Positions 46,345 through 54,817 of a stretch of DNA of 64,000 nucleotides are shown here, one piece after another. The position numbers and the translations under genes are program-made. Within the stretch, counting starts at the first letter, position 1. Each line of letters begins with the position of its first letter. The notes beneath the pieces are model-generated. The model saw only the letters and a program-made list of their open reading frames with translations, did no database searches and was not told the origin of the DNA. The stretch comes from Planctomycetota bacterium (GTDB taxonomy: Bacteria; Planctomycetota; Planctomycetia; Planctomycetales; Planctomycetaceae): contig QQVO01000028.1 of assembly GCA_003388505.1 (NCBI GenBank), positions 1-64,000 on the forward strand, written 5' to 3'.

Positions 46345-46890
46345 TCACGCCGACGGCCACAGCGCCGCGAAGATCAACCCGGTGGCGAGCGCATAGGCAA
46401 CCTTGTCGGCGAGGTCCAGCAGAACCTTCTGCTTGAACCAGAAGACATTCGGGAAGATGCCGAAACAGTGCGTGAGCAATGCGACCGTGGCGACCACGCG
46501 AAAGACGCGGAAGAAGGTCGCGCCCGGTTCAACCGCCAGCGACGCCACATAGCCGATGCAGAACGCCGCGATAAAGAAGAACGCCAGCGTCTTCCCGATC
46601 GCCGCGCCCATGTTGATCGGACTGGGCCAGAGGATGAGCGTGCCCCGGCACTTCTGTTGCTTCTGCTGGAACTCCTCGCTCTTCATCTCCTCCGCGTCGG
46701 CCGCGTGGGGGAAGATGTACTGTTCCGCCGGGACTGCTCCCTCGTCGATGAGTCCCAGCAGCTTGTCTTCCTGGGGAAACTTCTTCCACTCCGGCTTGTG
46801 ATGCGGGAGCACCGTCCAGGCCAGCGTGCTCATCACGTGCGTCGCCAGCCCGGCGGCAAGAATCGGCAACCAGAGATCGAAAACCGACAT
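46345..46890 (-). CDS. Four-helix membrane protein, function unknown (181 aa)
   Basis: Hydrophobic helices at about 8-30 (WLPILAAGLATHVMSTLAWT), 98-120 (GAAIGKTLAFFFIAAFCIGY), 125-145 and 160-178 surround a hydrophilic loop with EWKKFPQEDKLLGLIDEGA and AEEMKSEEFQQKQQKCRGTL. The two final helices are linked by GIFPNVFWFKQK. No catalytic motif is recognised. It stands alone, on the opposite strand to the polyamine series. Codon use is like the neighbours. Confidence 0.65.
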   Translation of the reverse strand: MSVFDLWLPILAAGLATHVMSTLAWTVLPHHKPEWKKFPQEDKLLGLIDEGAVPAEQYIFPHAADAEEMKSEEFQQKQQKCRGTLILWPSPINMGAAIGKTLAFFFIAAFCIGYVASLAVEPGATFFRVFRVVATVALLTHCFGIFPNVFWFKQKVLLDLADKVAYALATGLIFAALWPSA

Positions 46891-47282
46891 CGCGCAGGCT
46901 CCGTGTTCAGAAAGTGACAGGAGAGGAAGCGAACGCGAGCCAGACTACCCGGTTTTCGGAGGGAATACGAGTACGCGCAATCGTGACACTCCCGCCGGGG
47001 GGAGACGCCAATCTGAATACGGTGATTCTGCAGAGGACTCCTGCCGATCAACGGTTCCGCTCCTGTGAGGGTGATGACCGGCCCAGCATGACCGTGCCGC
47101 GAGACCTGGCCTGTAGCCCTTCCATCCAACAGAGAATGCCCGCACCGGGTCTGCGGCCACACCTTCGGTCTTGTTCGGACGCTCGATTCGTCAGAGAATT
47201 GAATGCAGCCCGGCGCTTCCCGCCTTCGCGGACGGCGGTGTCGGGCAGTCAGAACCCGTTGGGTGAATCGCGTGGGAACACA
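46891..47282. other. 392-bp region with no supported gene
   Basis: An open frame crosses this stretch from a GTG at 46914 but its translation (Arg/Pro/Ser-rich, no domain) does not look coding. The DNA is less GC-rich than average. A promoter for the following small membrane ORF may be here; none is evident. Confidence 0.4.
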
Positions 47283-47729
47283 TTGATACTTGGACTGACT
47301 GTAGCTCCGACATTTCCAGTTGCATTCGTGATCCTCGTCTGCGCGGTCGCGGCAGCAGCACCGTTTCTTTACCGTCGGTACTCAAGTAATGGATGGAGGA
47401 TTCCGCTGTCGCATTGCCTCGCACTGTTGTCGATCGTAGCACTCATGTGCGTCTCCGGTTCTTCTTACATGCGGTCACGCCACTCCGTCGACAGACTGCA
47501 TTGGTTTTTCGATAACCGTTCCTCTCTTGGGCCTGTTCAGCCAACGGAAGCCGAACTCAGCAGTATTGAGTTCACACCGTTCTCTTCCACCCTGCTTGAA
47601 CTTGGGAAACTCTCGCTTGTACCGGCGGCGGTCGTATTTGTCACTTCTCTGGTCTTAACCAGATGCCTTGCTGGTCGCGCTCTAACGCGCCGCCGCACTC
47701 TCCGGCCTCCGGCTGGATCGCCTGGATAG
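47283..47729 (+). CDS. Possible three-helix membrane protein (about 148 aa)
   Basis: From a TTG at 47283 (GGGA upstream) the frame encodes hydrophobic segments LGLTVAPTFPVAFVILVCAV, a LSHCLALLSIVALMCVSG segment and LVPAAVVFVTSLVLTRC, with a polar region between (DRLHWFFDNRSSLGPVQPTE). No family is recognised. The base composition is lower in GC than the flanks, suggesting transfer. Start uncertain, because the frame is open far upstream in sequence that does not look coding. Confidence 0.35.
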   Translation: MILGLTVAPTFPVAFVILVCAVAAAAPFLYRRYSSNGWRIPLSHCLALLSIVALMCVSGSSYMRSRHSVDRLHWFFDNRSSLGPVQPTEAELSSIEFTPFSSTLLELGKLSLVPAAVVFVTSLVLTRCLAGRALTRRRTLRPPAGSPG

Positions 47730-47813
47730 TCGAGCAGCGACTGCTGACGGAGGCTGACGGAATCGAGACCTTGTGACTGTAGCGGGCCGAGAGCTCTAAA
47801 CGGCGATGCGAAA

Positions 47814-47952
47814 CTAGTGGTTGTTCGATCCTGAAGTGACGGGTTGGGTGCCACTGGCGTTCCGCCAGTGCATCGCGGAGTAGACGTCCTCTCTGGTTCG
47901 CACTGGCGGAACGCCAGTGGCACCCGTCAACTCAGCCTCGATGAGCCACTAG
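47814..47952 (-). repeat. Dispersed repeat family B, copy 3
   Basis: About 139 bp, ends CTAGTGGTTGTTCGATCCTG and CTAGTGGCTCATCGAGGCTG (right, read on the minus strand). It is the cleanest copy and closely matches copy 1 in inverse orientation. It lies between convergent genes in the 47730-48055 gap. Confidence 0.78.
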
Positions 47953-47985
47953 CCGCCTAGACTTCAAAACAGCGTGGACCAAAAG

Positions 47986-48013
47986 AACGCCATCTTTCAC
48001 GGGTGGCGTTTTT
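47986..48013. terminator. Rho-independent terminator, usable from both sides
   Basis: AACGCCA (47986-47992) pairs with TGGCGTT (48004-48010), followed by TTTTT on the plus strand; on the minus strand the mirror hairpin is followed by CTTTTGG. It ends the FHA-EAL gene at 48056 from the right and any rightward transcript from the left. Confidence 0.65.
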
Positions 48014-48055
48014 CGTTGCATCCAGCGTGATCGAAACCGGTCTTTGCCGCCCGTC

Positions 48056-49180
48056 TCATTCGAGAAACTCCGGACTCCAGCAATCGGCCGGTCGCGGACG
48101 ACCGAAATGATAGCCTTGGGCGAAGTCGAAACCCAGGTCGCGGCAGGCTTCGGCGGTCTCTGCGGTCTCGATGCCTTCGGCCAGCGTTTTGATGTCCAGG
48201 TCGTGCACGATTCCCACCAGCGCCTTGACCATGGCGCGATGCGCCGGAGTGGTCTTTTCCATGTCCCGCACGAATTCGATGTCGAATTTGAGGTAGTCGG
48301 GAGGCACGCGGACGATATCCAACAGCCGCGACTGGCCGGCGCCGAAGTCGTCGTAGGCCAGGCCGACCCCGAGTTCCGCGAGTTCGTTCTTGAACCGCCT
48401 CATCGCAACCGGATCGGTCACCGCCGCTTCGTGCACCTCGAGCACGATCGACACGTCCTGCAAATGGGGCCTGTTCTCCCGCAATTGCTGCACGACGGCG
48501 AACAGCGGCTCGGACGGGTGCATGTTGACGAACACCGTGGGCCGGCCCGGAAGCCTTCGCGCATGCGTCATCGCGCTCCGGCGGCAGGCGGCGCTTAGCG
48601 GACTCGCCAGGTTCAGACGCGACGCCGCCGCGAACATCTCGCCCGGATACCACAGATCGGGAACGTCGCTCCGCGCCAGAGCCTCGAAGGCGAACTGCGA
48701 CCGGTCGGCCAGGTTCACAATCGGCTGGTAGCAGGGGAAGACGCTCTGCCCCCGGATCAAGGCGTCGATCTGGGAGATGATCCCCAGCCGGCAATCAATC
48801 GTCTCCGTGTGCCTGGCATCGTACTCTCCGGCCGATCGCGCGCTGCAGAGCCGGAACTCCGCTTCGGCGAACCGCAGCAGGTCGCCGTCTCCGAGAGGCG
48901 TGACGCCCGCCAGTCGTCTCCCGTTCACGTACGTCCCGTTCGTGCTCCCCAGATCGCGCACCAGGACCGCGTCTCCCGCCAATAGCAGTTCGGCGTGCCG
49001 TTTGGAGATGCTGCGCGAAGGGATCGTCAACCCCGCCCCAGACTGACGGCCGATCACGAAGGGGAACGTGTTCACCGGAAAATCGGTCAGCTCGGCGGAG
49101 GCGATGCATCCGCTGAGATACCACTGTGCCGGCGCCTGTTCCGTCGCGGAAGACGTGCAAACCAAGGCTGCGCTCTGCAT
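48056..49180 (-). CDS. FHA-EAL protein, predicted c-di-GMP phosphodiesterase (374 aa)
   Basis: An N-terminal FHA domain (about 30-115; FVIGRQSGAGLTIPSRSISK, RHAEL, LGSTNGTYVNGRRL) reads phosphothreonine peptides. It is followed by an EAL domain (about 135-370): EALARSD replaces the consensus EALLRW, VNMHPSE, LEVHEAAV, AYDDFGAGQSRL, LKFDIEFVRDM, LAEGIET and FAQGYHFGRP follow. The main metal-binding Glu, Asn, Asp-Asp, Lys and Glu positions appear kept, so c-di-GMP hydrolysis is possible. The fusion links phosphothreonine signalling to c-di-GMP. It lies divergently next to the phosphotriesterase-like gene. Confidence 0.85.
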   Translation of the reverse strand: MQSAALVCTSSATEQAPAQWYLSGCIASAELTDFPVNTFPFVIGRQSGAGLTIPSRSISKRHAELLLAGDAVLVRDLGSTNGTYVNGRRLAGVTPLGDGDLLRFAEAEFRLCSARSAGEYDARHTETIDCRLGIISQIDALIRGQSVFPCYQPIVNLADRSQFAFEALARSDVPDLWYPGEMFAAASRLNLASPLSAACRRSAMTHARRLPGRPTVFVNMHPSEPLFAVVQQLRENRPHLQDVSIVLEVHEAAVTDPVAMRRFKNELAELGVGLAYDDFGAGQSRLLDIVRVPPDYLKFDIEFVRDMEKTTPAHRAMVKALVGIVHDLDIKTLAEGIETAETAEACRDLGFDFAQGYHFGRPRPADCWSPEFLE

Positions 49181-49478
49181 GGGACGGCGACTCGAGAAGG
49201 TGCGTATCGAAGCACAGCCGAGTCAATCGGCGTGCGGGCCCCCCCAACCCGAAATGTGGACTGCACTCTCCAGACGGGCAATCGATCGTCCGTCCGCCCC
49301 GGCAGAACTTCCGTCCCCCGTGGGAATTCGACCGGTCGTGACGGTTGTTCCCCCGGCACGGCCTGCCCGCCCGCCGCCCGACACACCCTCGGTGTCCCCG
49401 TCCGCACGCAGCGGGTACGATTCGGAGAATCGAAATTCGCCGCTCTTCATACCCTCTTTCACCACCGACGGTGCACCG

Positions 49479-50627
49479 ATGACTCCTCCCACCCCGCCAT
49501 TGACCGACCGCCTCACCCGCCGCGATCTCCTCGGCGCAGCAGCCGGAACGGCGGCCGCCCTGCTGGGTGGGCCCCTGCTGTCGGACGACGGGGACACTCC
49601 CCTGGTCTCCACCGTGCTCGGTCCGGTGGCGCCGGAGAAACTGGGCGCGACGTTGATGCACGAGCACGCTCCGATCGTCGACTGGTCGGAACTGTATGAG
49701 ACGCAGCCGGCGCCGGTCGCTCCGGTGCGCGAGGAGATGCTGGCCAGGACTGCCGGGCTGCTGGACGCGTTCCACGACTCACTCGGCGACGACGAGGGCC
49801 CGGGCGCGATCGTAGAGACGACGCCGATTCGCGTCGGGCGGTATCCGAAACTGCTGGCCGACCTGGCGAAGCGGACCAGGGTGCACATCATCGCCTCCAG
49901 CGGATTCTGGTGCGAAGCGCTCGCCCCGCAGCATCCGTGGGCCGTGCGGCTCTCCGTCGAGGAGGGGGGCATCGAGCAGATGGCCGGCCTGTTCATTCGC
50001 GAGATCACCCAAGGCATGGAAGACCCGAGCGGCGAGTGGGGCGAAACGTTCACCGACATCCGAGCCGGGATTATCAAGATCGGGACGAGCACTTACCTCC
50101 GTCCGAGCGAGCGGGCCTGTCATATCGCGGCCGCGATCGCCAGCAAGACGACGGGTTGTCCCATCACGACGCATACCACCGAAGGCGGCGGGCTCGAAGA
50201 GGCCGAACTGTTATTGGAACACGGCGCCGCTCCGGAGCGGATCATCATCGGGCATCAGGGCCATCAGGATGACCGGGAGAACGACGAAGCCAACGACTAT
50301 CACAAGTTGATCGCCCGGCTCGGTTGTTACGTGCAATTCGACCGCGTCGACCACGAAGATTACGGAATTGAGAAACAGGCCCGGCAGGTCGTCAGCCTGA
50401 TCGAAGCCGGTTTCGTCAAGCAGGTGCTCCTCAGCCACGATCACGCGCCGTACTACTACCCCGAGTTCGCCGCGCGGGAGAAGACCGCTGAAGACTGGAA
50501 GGCACTCGATCCGGATTACACCACCGTCACCACGGAACTGACGGCGGCGCTTGTGGAACTCGGGGTTTCGCGGTCCGAGATTCGCACAATGCTGGTCGAA
50601 AACCCCCGACGCGTCCTCGCGTTTTGA
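49479..50627 (+). CDS. Phosphotriesterase-family metal hydrolase with Tat signal (382 aa)
   Basis: Exported amidohydrolase-fold enzyme. RRDLLGAAAGTAAALLGGPL after residue 14 is a twin-arginine-type signal. The metal-binding HxH is LMHEHAPIVDW (about 59), the bridging Lys is in RAGIIKIGTS, then ITTHTTEGGG, IIGHQGHQDD and LLSHDHAP supply further His and Asp ligands. The set is complete for the phosphotriesterase-like (PF02126) family, whose natural substrates are often lactones or esters. The ATG at 49479 is chosen because the signal starts there; the frame runs open upstream from 49068. The next gene starts 18 bases later. Confidence 0.87.
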   Translation: MTPPTPPLTDRLTRRDLLGAAAGTAAALLGGPLLSDDGDTPLVSTVLGPVAPEKLGATLMHEHAPIVDWSELYETQPAPVAPVREEMLARTAGLLDAFHDSLGDDEGPGAIVETTPIRVGRYPKLLADLAKRTRVHIIASSGFWCEALAPQHPWAVRLSVEEGGIEQMAGLFIREITQGMEDPSGEWGETFTDIRAGIIKIGTSTYLRPSERACHIAAAIASKTTGCPITTHTTEGGGLEEAELLLEHGAAPERIIIGHQGHQDDRENDEANDYHKLIARLGCYVQFDRVDHEDYGIEKQARQVVSLIEAGFVKQVLLSHDHAPYYYPEFAAREKTAEDWKALDPDYTTVTTELTAALVELGVSRSEIRTMLVENPRRVLAF

Positions 50628-50644
50628 AGCGGACGCCGGACGAG

Positions 50645-51319
50645 ATGCGTGTATCCGTCGTGATCCCCACACTCAACGAAGAGCGATGCATCGCCGGCAC
50701 GATCGAACAGACGCGGGCGAGCGGGCCGTGTGAAATCATCGTCGTAGACGGCGGCAGCACCGACCAGACTGTCGATCTCGCTGGCGGGGCCGACGTTGTG
50801 ATCGAATCGCCGCCGGGGCGCGGGACACAGCAGAACAACGGTGCGAAAGAAGCCTCCGGCGACGTGCTGCTGTTTCTGCACGCCGACTGCCGGCTCGAAC
50901 CGGGCGTCTTCGACGCGATTGCATCGGCGCTTCGCGACCCGCGCTGCATCGGAGGCTGCTTCCGGCAGACGATCGACGCCCGCGGCATCGGTTACCGGCT
51001 GCTCGAACTGGGAAACGCATGGCGAGTGAAAACGATCGGCTGGGCCTACGGGGACCAGGGCATCTTTCTCAGGCGGCGCCTGTTTGAAGAAGTCGGAGGC
51101 TTTCCCGACATGCCGCTGATGGAAGACCTGTTCTTGATGAAACGCATCAAGGGCCGCGGCCGGTTCCGGTTGCTCTCCCACCGATTGCACGTCGACGCCC
51201 GCCGCTGGTCGCAGCGCGGCATCATCCGCCAGACTCTGCGCAACTGGCGACTGCTGCTGCTGGCCCACCTCGGAGTCTCCCCCGCCCGTCTGGCGCGCAG
51301 CTATCGCGACGCGCGTTGA
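50645..51319 (+). CDS. TIGR04283-type glycosyltransferase (224 aa)
   Basis: GT-A family enzyme: MRVSVVIPTLNEERCIAGTI start, IIVVDGGSTDQTVDLA, GRGTQQNNGAKEASGDVLLF, HADCRLEP (acidic metal-binding motif) and GWAYGDQGIFLRRR. These match the TIGR04283 family, best known from arsenosugar loci but widespread elsewhere. No phosphatidyl or arsenic genes are adjacent, so the acceptor is unknown. The ATG at 50645 is preferred to the TTG at 50624, which overlaps the previous gene. It is 18 bases after the phosphotriesterase-like gene, so they may share a transcript. Confidence 0.87.
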   Translation: MRVSVVIPTLNEERCIAGTIEQTRASGPCEIIVVDGGSTDQTVDLAGGADVVIESPPGRGTQQNNGAKEASGDVLLFLHADCRLEPGVFDAIASALRDPRCIGGCFRQTIDARGIGYRLLELGNAWRVKTIGWAYGDQGIFLRRRLFEEVGGFPDMPLMEDLFLMKRIKGRGRFRLLSHRLHVDARRWSQRGIIRQTLRNWRLLLLAHLGVSPARLARSYRDAR

Positions 51320-51481
51320 CTGAGTCCTGCCAACCGACCCCTGCCGGGCGATCTGGCGTGGAATCGTGAGGTTCGGCCCGGTGAAAACGACAGCCAGGCG
51401 TGACCTGGTCGTTTGCCTCAATTGCAGCAGTCCGGCACGAACGTCGCGCAACCCCAGTTCTGTGATCGAGGCTCCTGCTTG

Positions 51482-51618
51482 CTACTGGCTCATCCAGGCT
51501 GAACGGACGGGTGCCACTGGCGTCTCGCCAGTGCGAACCGGAAAGGACGTCCACTCCGCGATGCACTGGCAACGCCATTGGCACGCGAACCGTCAATTCA
51601 GCATTGAACACCCACTAC
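51482..51618 (+). repeat. Dispersed repeat family B, copy 4
   Basis: Starts CTACTGGCTCATCCAGGCTG, contains GGTGCCACTGGCGTCTCGCC and GGACGTCCACTCCGCGATGC, and ends ATTGAACACCCACTAC. It is more diverged than copies 1 and 3. It sits in the 51320-51902 gap; the following 280 bp shows no gene before the Cys-rich protein. Confidence 0.7.
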
Positions 51619-51902
51619 GAACGGTAAGAATCGCCGGCCGGCTCAAGCAGCGGTTCGCACGGCGACGGTCTACGACGTTTCCGCGCTCTGTCGCGAAACG
51701 GCAGACCTTGTCGATTGGCGGGGTTGGTCGGGGCCGCCGGCGAAACTTTGCCCGATCCGCGTCGGCGGGACCGATTCCCGCTCCAACCCGCGCGGCCTCC
51801 GGTTTATCGTCTACGTCCAGTTTGATGGATGTTCCCGGAGCGACCCCTGTGAGGCAGGGAGGTGATGTCCCTTTCGTTCACGTCCCGAAAGCGAGGAGCC
51901 TG

Positions 51903-52322
51903 ATGTTGAGAAAGCTGGTCTTGCCGTGTGTTGCGGTTGTCTCGTTCCTGTTCGCCCAGCCGGCCGAGAGTGAAGCCTGCTGCTGGTGGTTGTTCGGCGG
52001 CCACGGTTGCTGCCAACCGGTCTGCTGCGCGCCGCCCCCCTGTTGTCCTCAGCCCGCCTGCTGCACCGCAGCTCCGGCGTGCAGTCCTTGCGGCCCCGGA
52101 GGATGTGGCACGGGCAACTGCGGTCCCGGCGGTTGCGGAATCTCATCGATCCCCGGCCCGCTCTACAGCCCGAATGTCGCAATTCGCGCCCCCCTGCTCC
52201 GCACTGCGGCGCCGCGGGTCGTGACGGCAAGCCCGACGCCTCGCCTGTCCCCGCCCGAACCGTCGCCGATCGTCACCTCCACCGCCTTCCCGGCGGCCGA
52301 GGCCACGATGCTCGTGCGGTAG
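51903..52322 (+). CDS. Secreted Cys-rich protein (139 aa)
   Basis: A signal peptide (LRKLVLPCVAVVSFLFAQPA, cleavage near ESEA) is followed by a region very rich in Cys, Pro and Gly with CCWWLFGG, QPVCCAPPPCCPQPACC and GGCGTGNCGPGGCG, then a Pro/Thr/Ser-rich tail. The mature half could be a disulphide-linked or metal-binding surface protein, as small Cys-rich exported proteins are common in planctomycetes. GAGGAG lies 6 bases before the ATG. A good terminator follows at 52354, so it forms its own transcription unit. No family is recognised. Confidence 0.7.
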   Translation: MLRKLVLPCVAVVSFLFAQPAESEACCWWLFGGHGCCQPVCCAPPPCCPQPACCTAAPACSPCGPGGCGTGNCGPGGCGISSIPGPLYSPNVAIRAPLLRTAAPRVVTASPTPRLSPPEPSPIVTSTAFPAAEATMLVR

Positions 52323-52353
52323 TTCGCGACGACACGTGAAAGCCGTTTCCCTT

Positions 52354-52399
52354 GAACCGCGCTCCGCCCTCCACGGCGAAGCGCGGTTCTTTCTTTATT
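52354..52399 (+). terminator. Rho-independent terminator after the Cys-rich gene
   Basis: GAACCGCGCT (52354-52363) pairs with AGCGCGGTTC (52380-52389), followed by TTTCTTTATT. It is the classic GC stem with a T-rich tail, 30 bases after the stop codon. Confidence 0.8.
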
Positions 52400-52573
52400 C
52401 GCGTCTCCGAAAGCGCAGCACAGCAGCGTGGCGCGACCTCAGTGGATCGCAGCGAAACGGTGGGCGTGGTGGATCGGAGGCAGAATCGGTTTCGGACGGA
52501 ATGACACCGGCGCGTCGAAATGCAAGAATCGCCAGCGGCCGCTGTGAATCACTTCCCCGAATGTGCGACTCTC

Positions 52574-53962
52574 ATGAGCAAGGAAAGAACAGGCAGCCGG
52601 CGACTCGATCGCGAAGCGCTCCTGTCCGATACGTGCATCGTCGATCTCGACGCATCAACGCGGGAGGAAGCGATTCGCGCGCTGATTGCGGCGGGCAACT
52701 GGAGCGGCGAGGGAATTTCGCCGGATGAAGTCTTCCGGGCGATCGAGGATCGGGAAGCCACTGCGCCGACGATCGCCGCCGAGGATCTCGCCATTCCGCA
52801 CGCCAGCATCGACTGGGACGGCGATTTCCGGATTGTGATCGGACGACGCTGTGCAGGCGTCGAGTACGGAGCGGCCGGGCAAACCGTGCGGCTGATCGCC
52901 CTGCTCGTGACGGGGCGAATCAACGCCCGCCGACATCTGGAAGTCCTCGCGCTGCTGGCCGAGCTGTTGAGGTCGCGAGACTTTCGGGAGCGTCTCGTGA
53001 ACGCCCCCGGTTGTGCCCAGGCGGAGCAGTTGCTGCGCGATCGGACAGCGACAGCCGCCGACAGGCCGCCGGCCGCACGACAGCCATCCACCAAACTGAG
53101 CCGCGAACTGGTCAAGCACGCGGTGGAACTCGCCTCCGCGCTCGAGGTCCAGGCGATTCTCCTGGCGGTCGATCATCCCGGCAGCGTGCCGTGGGATCCG
53201 CTCTCTTCGTGGACGGGACGGTTGCTGATCGTCACCACAGAGCGCTCGGAGAACACCTGTCCCGACCGGCCCGATACGCACGTTCTCGACGTCCCACACT
53301 CCGGGTTGTCGCGGATGGACCGCACGAATCTCGGCATGCTGCTGGCCGCGTCAAACGGTTTGATTTCTGACGAGACCGATGTGGTCTGCGTGACCGGACC
53401 GGCCGGCGAGCGCCTCGATTGTATCGCCGTCATTCGTCCGGGGCACAAGTTCCACGAAGTGTTTCGCGGCAATGTGGAGCGCGGCACGGCCCGCATTCCG
53501 CCCGCCGTGATCCTGCGTGTTCTGTCGCTGGCCGTGGAATTGGCAGTGGAGGGCCGGGAAGGCCATCCGATCGGGACGATGTTCGTGCTCGGGGACACGC
53601 ATCGCGTGCTGCGCCGTGCGCGGCAGTTGGTCCTGAATCCGTTCCACGGATTCACCTCCCGGCTGCGCAGCATTCTTGATCCCGGTCTGGCCGAAACGAT
53701 CAAGGAATTCGCGTCGTTGGACGGGGCGTTCATCGTGAAGCCCAACGGCACGGTGCAGAGCGCCGGCACCTACCTGGTCCCCGAGGAAGGTTCGGACGAT
53801 CTTCCCGGAGGTCTCGGGGCTCGCCATCAGGCGGCTGTCTCCATCACCGCCCGAACCCGCGCGCTGGCCGTCACAGTCAGCCAGTCGACCGGCACGGTGA
53901 CCGTTTTCCAGGACGGTGACGACGTCCTGACGCTGGAACGCGCGAGTCTCACGCGCTGGTGA
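52574..53962 (+). CDS. PTS EIIA - diadenylate cyclase fusion (462 aa)
   Basis: The N-terminal PTS EIIA type 2 domain (about 10-165) has AAEDLAIPHASID, with His76 in the phosphorylation position. A central region (about 185-285; HAVELASALEVQAILLAVDH, LLIVTTERSE) resembles the PK-C-like domain of DacZ enzymes. The C-terminal DisA_N diadenylate cyclase domain has the DGA motif at 383 (LDGAFIVKPNG) and GLGARHQAAVSITARTRALA, where RHR of the consensus is RHQ, then VTVSQSTGTVTVF. It would make c-di-AMP from two ATP, possibly gated by EIIA phosphorylation. The start (52574 or 52520) is not fixed by a ribosome site. Confidence 0.72.
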   Translation: MSKERTGSRRLDREALLSDTCIVDLDASTREEAIRALIAAGNWSGEGISPDEVFRAIEDREATAPTIAAEDLAIPHASIDWDGDFRIVIGRRCAGVEYGAAGQTVRLIALLVTGRINARRHLEVLALLAELLRSRDFRERLVNAPGCAQAEQLLRDRTATAADRPPAARQPSTKLSRELVKHAVELASALEVQAILLAVDHPGSVPWDPLSSWTGRLLIVTTERSENTCPDRPDTHVLDVPHSGLSRMDRTNLGMLLAASNGLISDETDVVCVTGPAGERLDCIAVIRPGHKFHEVFRGNVERGTARIPPAVILRVLSLAVELAVEGREGHPIGTMFVLGDTHRVLRRARQLVLNPFHGFTSRLRSILDPGLAETIKEFASLDGAFIVKPNGTVQSAGTYLVPEEGSDDLPGGLGARHQAAVSITARTRALAVTVSQSTGTVTVFQDGDDVLTLERASLTRW

Positions 53963-54375
53963 ACCGCGCTTGATTGCGGCCCACGGCGCCAGCAAAGCAG
54001 GGTCCGCTACTGCTGGTCAACAGGGATCGACACAACCAGCGGCGCCGCCAAGTCACCGAGACCACCACCCGGCTTCGTTAATCCCGACGAATTCGACCTT
54101 GTCCCACGCCGACTGCGACCTATCGTTTCTGTAGCGCTCGGACGCAAGTCCGGGTGCAGGCAGCCGTCAGCGTTGGCCCGCACTGGCGGCTGCCGCCTTG
54201 CGCGGCGGCGAAACGGAGCGATCTGCCTGCAATCAACCTTCTCCGCAGCCTGCTGTTGCTGCGTCCCGGTTCTCGTCCCGGTGGAAGACGCCCACCGGTC
54301 ACTCTTACCGGCAGCCGTTGCAAAAACGCCACCACGAAACCGGATGCACAAGCGCCCCAAGCCGCGCGAAAACAA
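53963..54375. other. 413-bp intergenic region before tRNA-Arg
   Basis: Contains an imperfect hairpin (GGCAGCC ... GGCTGCC near 54162-54193) enclosing GTTGGCCCG, a sequence that recalls integron half sites, but no full attC-like element was found. No gene is supported. Confidence 0.35.
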
Positions 54376-54449
54376 TACACCCGGAGGGACTCGAACCCCC
54401 AACCCCCGGTTCCGAAGACCGGTGCTCTATCCAATTGAGCTACGGGTGC
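54376..54449 (-). tRNA. tRNA-Arg (anticodon TCG)
   Basis: Read leftward from 54449: the acceptor GCACCCG pairs with CGGGTGT (one G-T at the end), discriminator A at 54376. D-arm TAGCTCAATTGGATAGAGC, anticodon stem CCGGT/ACCGG with loop CTTCGGA (anticodon 54413-54415 on the plus strand as CGA), and T-arm GGGGGTTCGAGTCCCTC are all present. CCA is not encoded. It is at the distal end of the cassette array. Confidence 0.93.
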
Positions 54450-54618
54450 AACTCGTTTCGCGGCGAATGCGGCGACGCCCAGCGCAGAGTGCGACGTTCA
54501 CACTCTCCACCAGCAAGCCGCCTCGCCGCGGGATTCTAGCAGGCACATCCCGGCAGCGAAATCGACCGCCGCCGGTTCACTCAGACCCCCGCGTTCGACC
54601 GGTCAAAAGCAGCACCAG

Positions 54619-54685
54619 CCCAGGGTGCCGCCGGTTCTCTGAACCGGTGTGGCGCCGCCACAAGAGGTCGCGCACTCCCAACGGG
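54619..54685 (-). repeat. 68-bp direct repeat (with 55161-55228) at cassette junctions
   Basis: Plus strand GGGTGCCGCCGGTTCTCTGA, ACCGGTGTGGCG and CACAAGAGGTCGCGCACTCC, ending in CCAACGGG, match 55161-55228 with few differences. Each copy ends in the TCCCAAC/GTTGGGA half site of the adjoining attC-like element. Confidence 0.6.
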
Positions 54686-54815
54686 TTTCGCACGAAAACT
54701 GCAATCACCGGGTTGCCGCGGGTGATTTCGAATTCTGCGTCCGGACAGTCGGCAACTCCGGCGGATTGCATTTCCATACGTCCTTCGTCCGCTGGCTGAC
54801 GCAGACGGATTCGGT
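54660..54815 (-). repeat. Degenerate attC-like element (epsilon)
   Basis: After the stop of the 108-aa gene, read on the minus strand, there is no clear RYYYAAC, but the region ends in ACCCGTTGGGA like the delta element and shares the following 68 bp. It is likely a decayed cassette end. The remaining 54450-54660 bases hold no gene. Confidence 0.35.
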
Positions 54816-54817
54816 TT

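Noticed and set aside
46914-47282. Upstream part of a long ORF
   Set aside because: Translation is Arg/Ser/Pro-rich with no domain and no ribosome site; only the hydrophobic 3' part looks coding.
53963-54200. A further attC site left of the tRNA
   Set aside because: A hairpin with GTTGGCC is present but neither RYYYAAC partner nor the shared internal blocks are found.
54577-54777. Open frame (66 codons) over the degenerate cassette site
   Set aside because: It is a translation of repeat sequence also found at 55161-55228; no start signal and no homologous family known.
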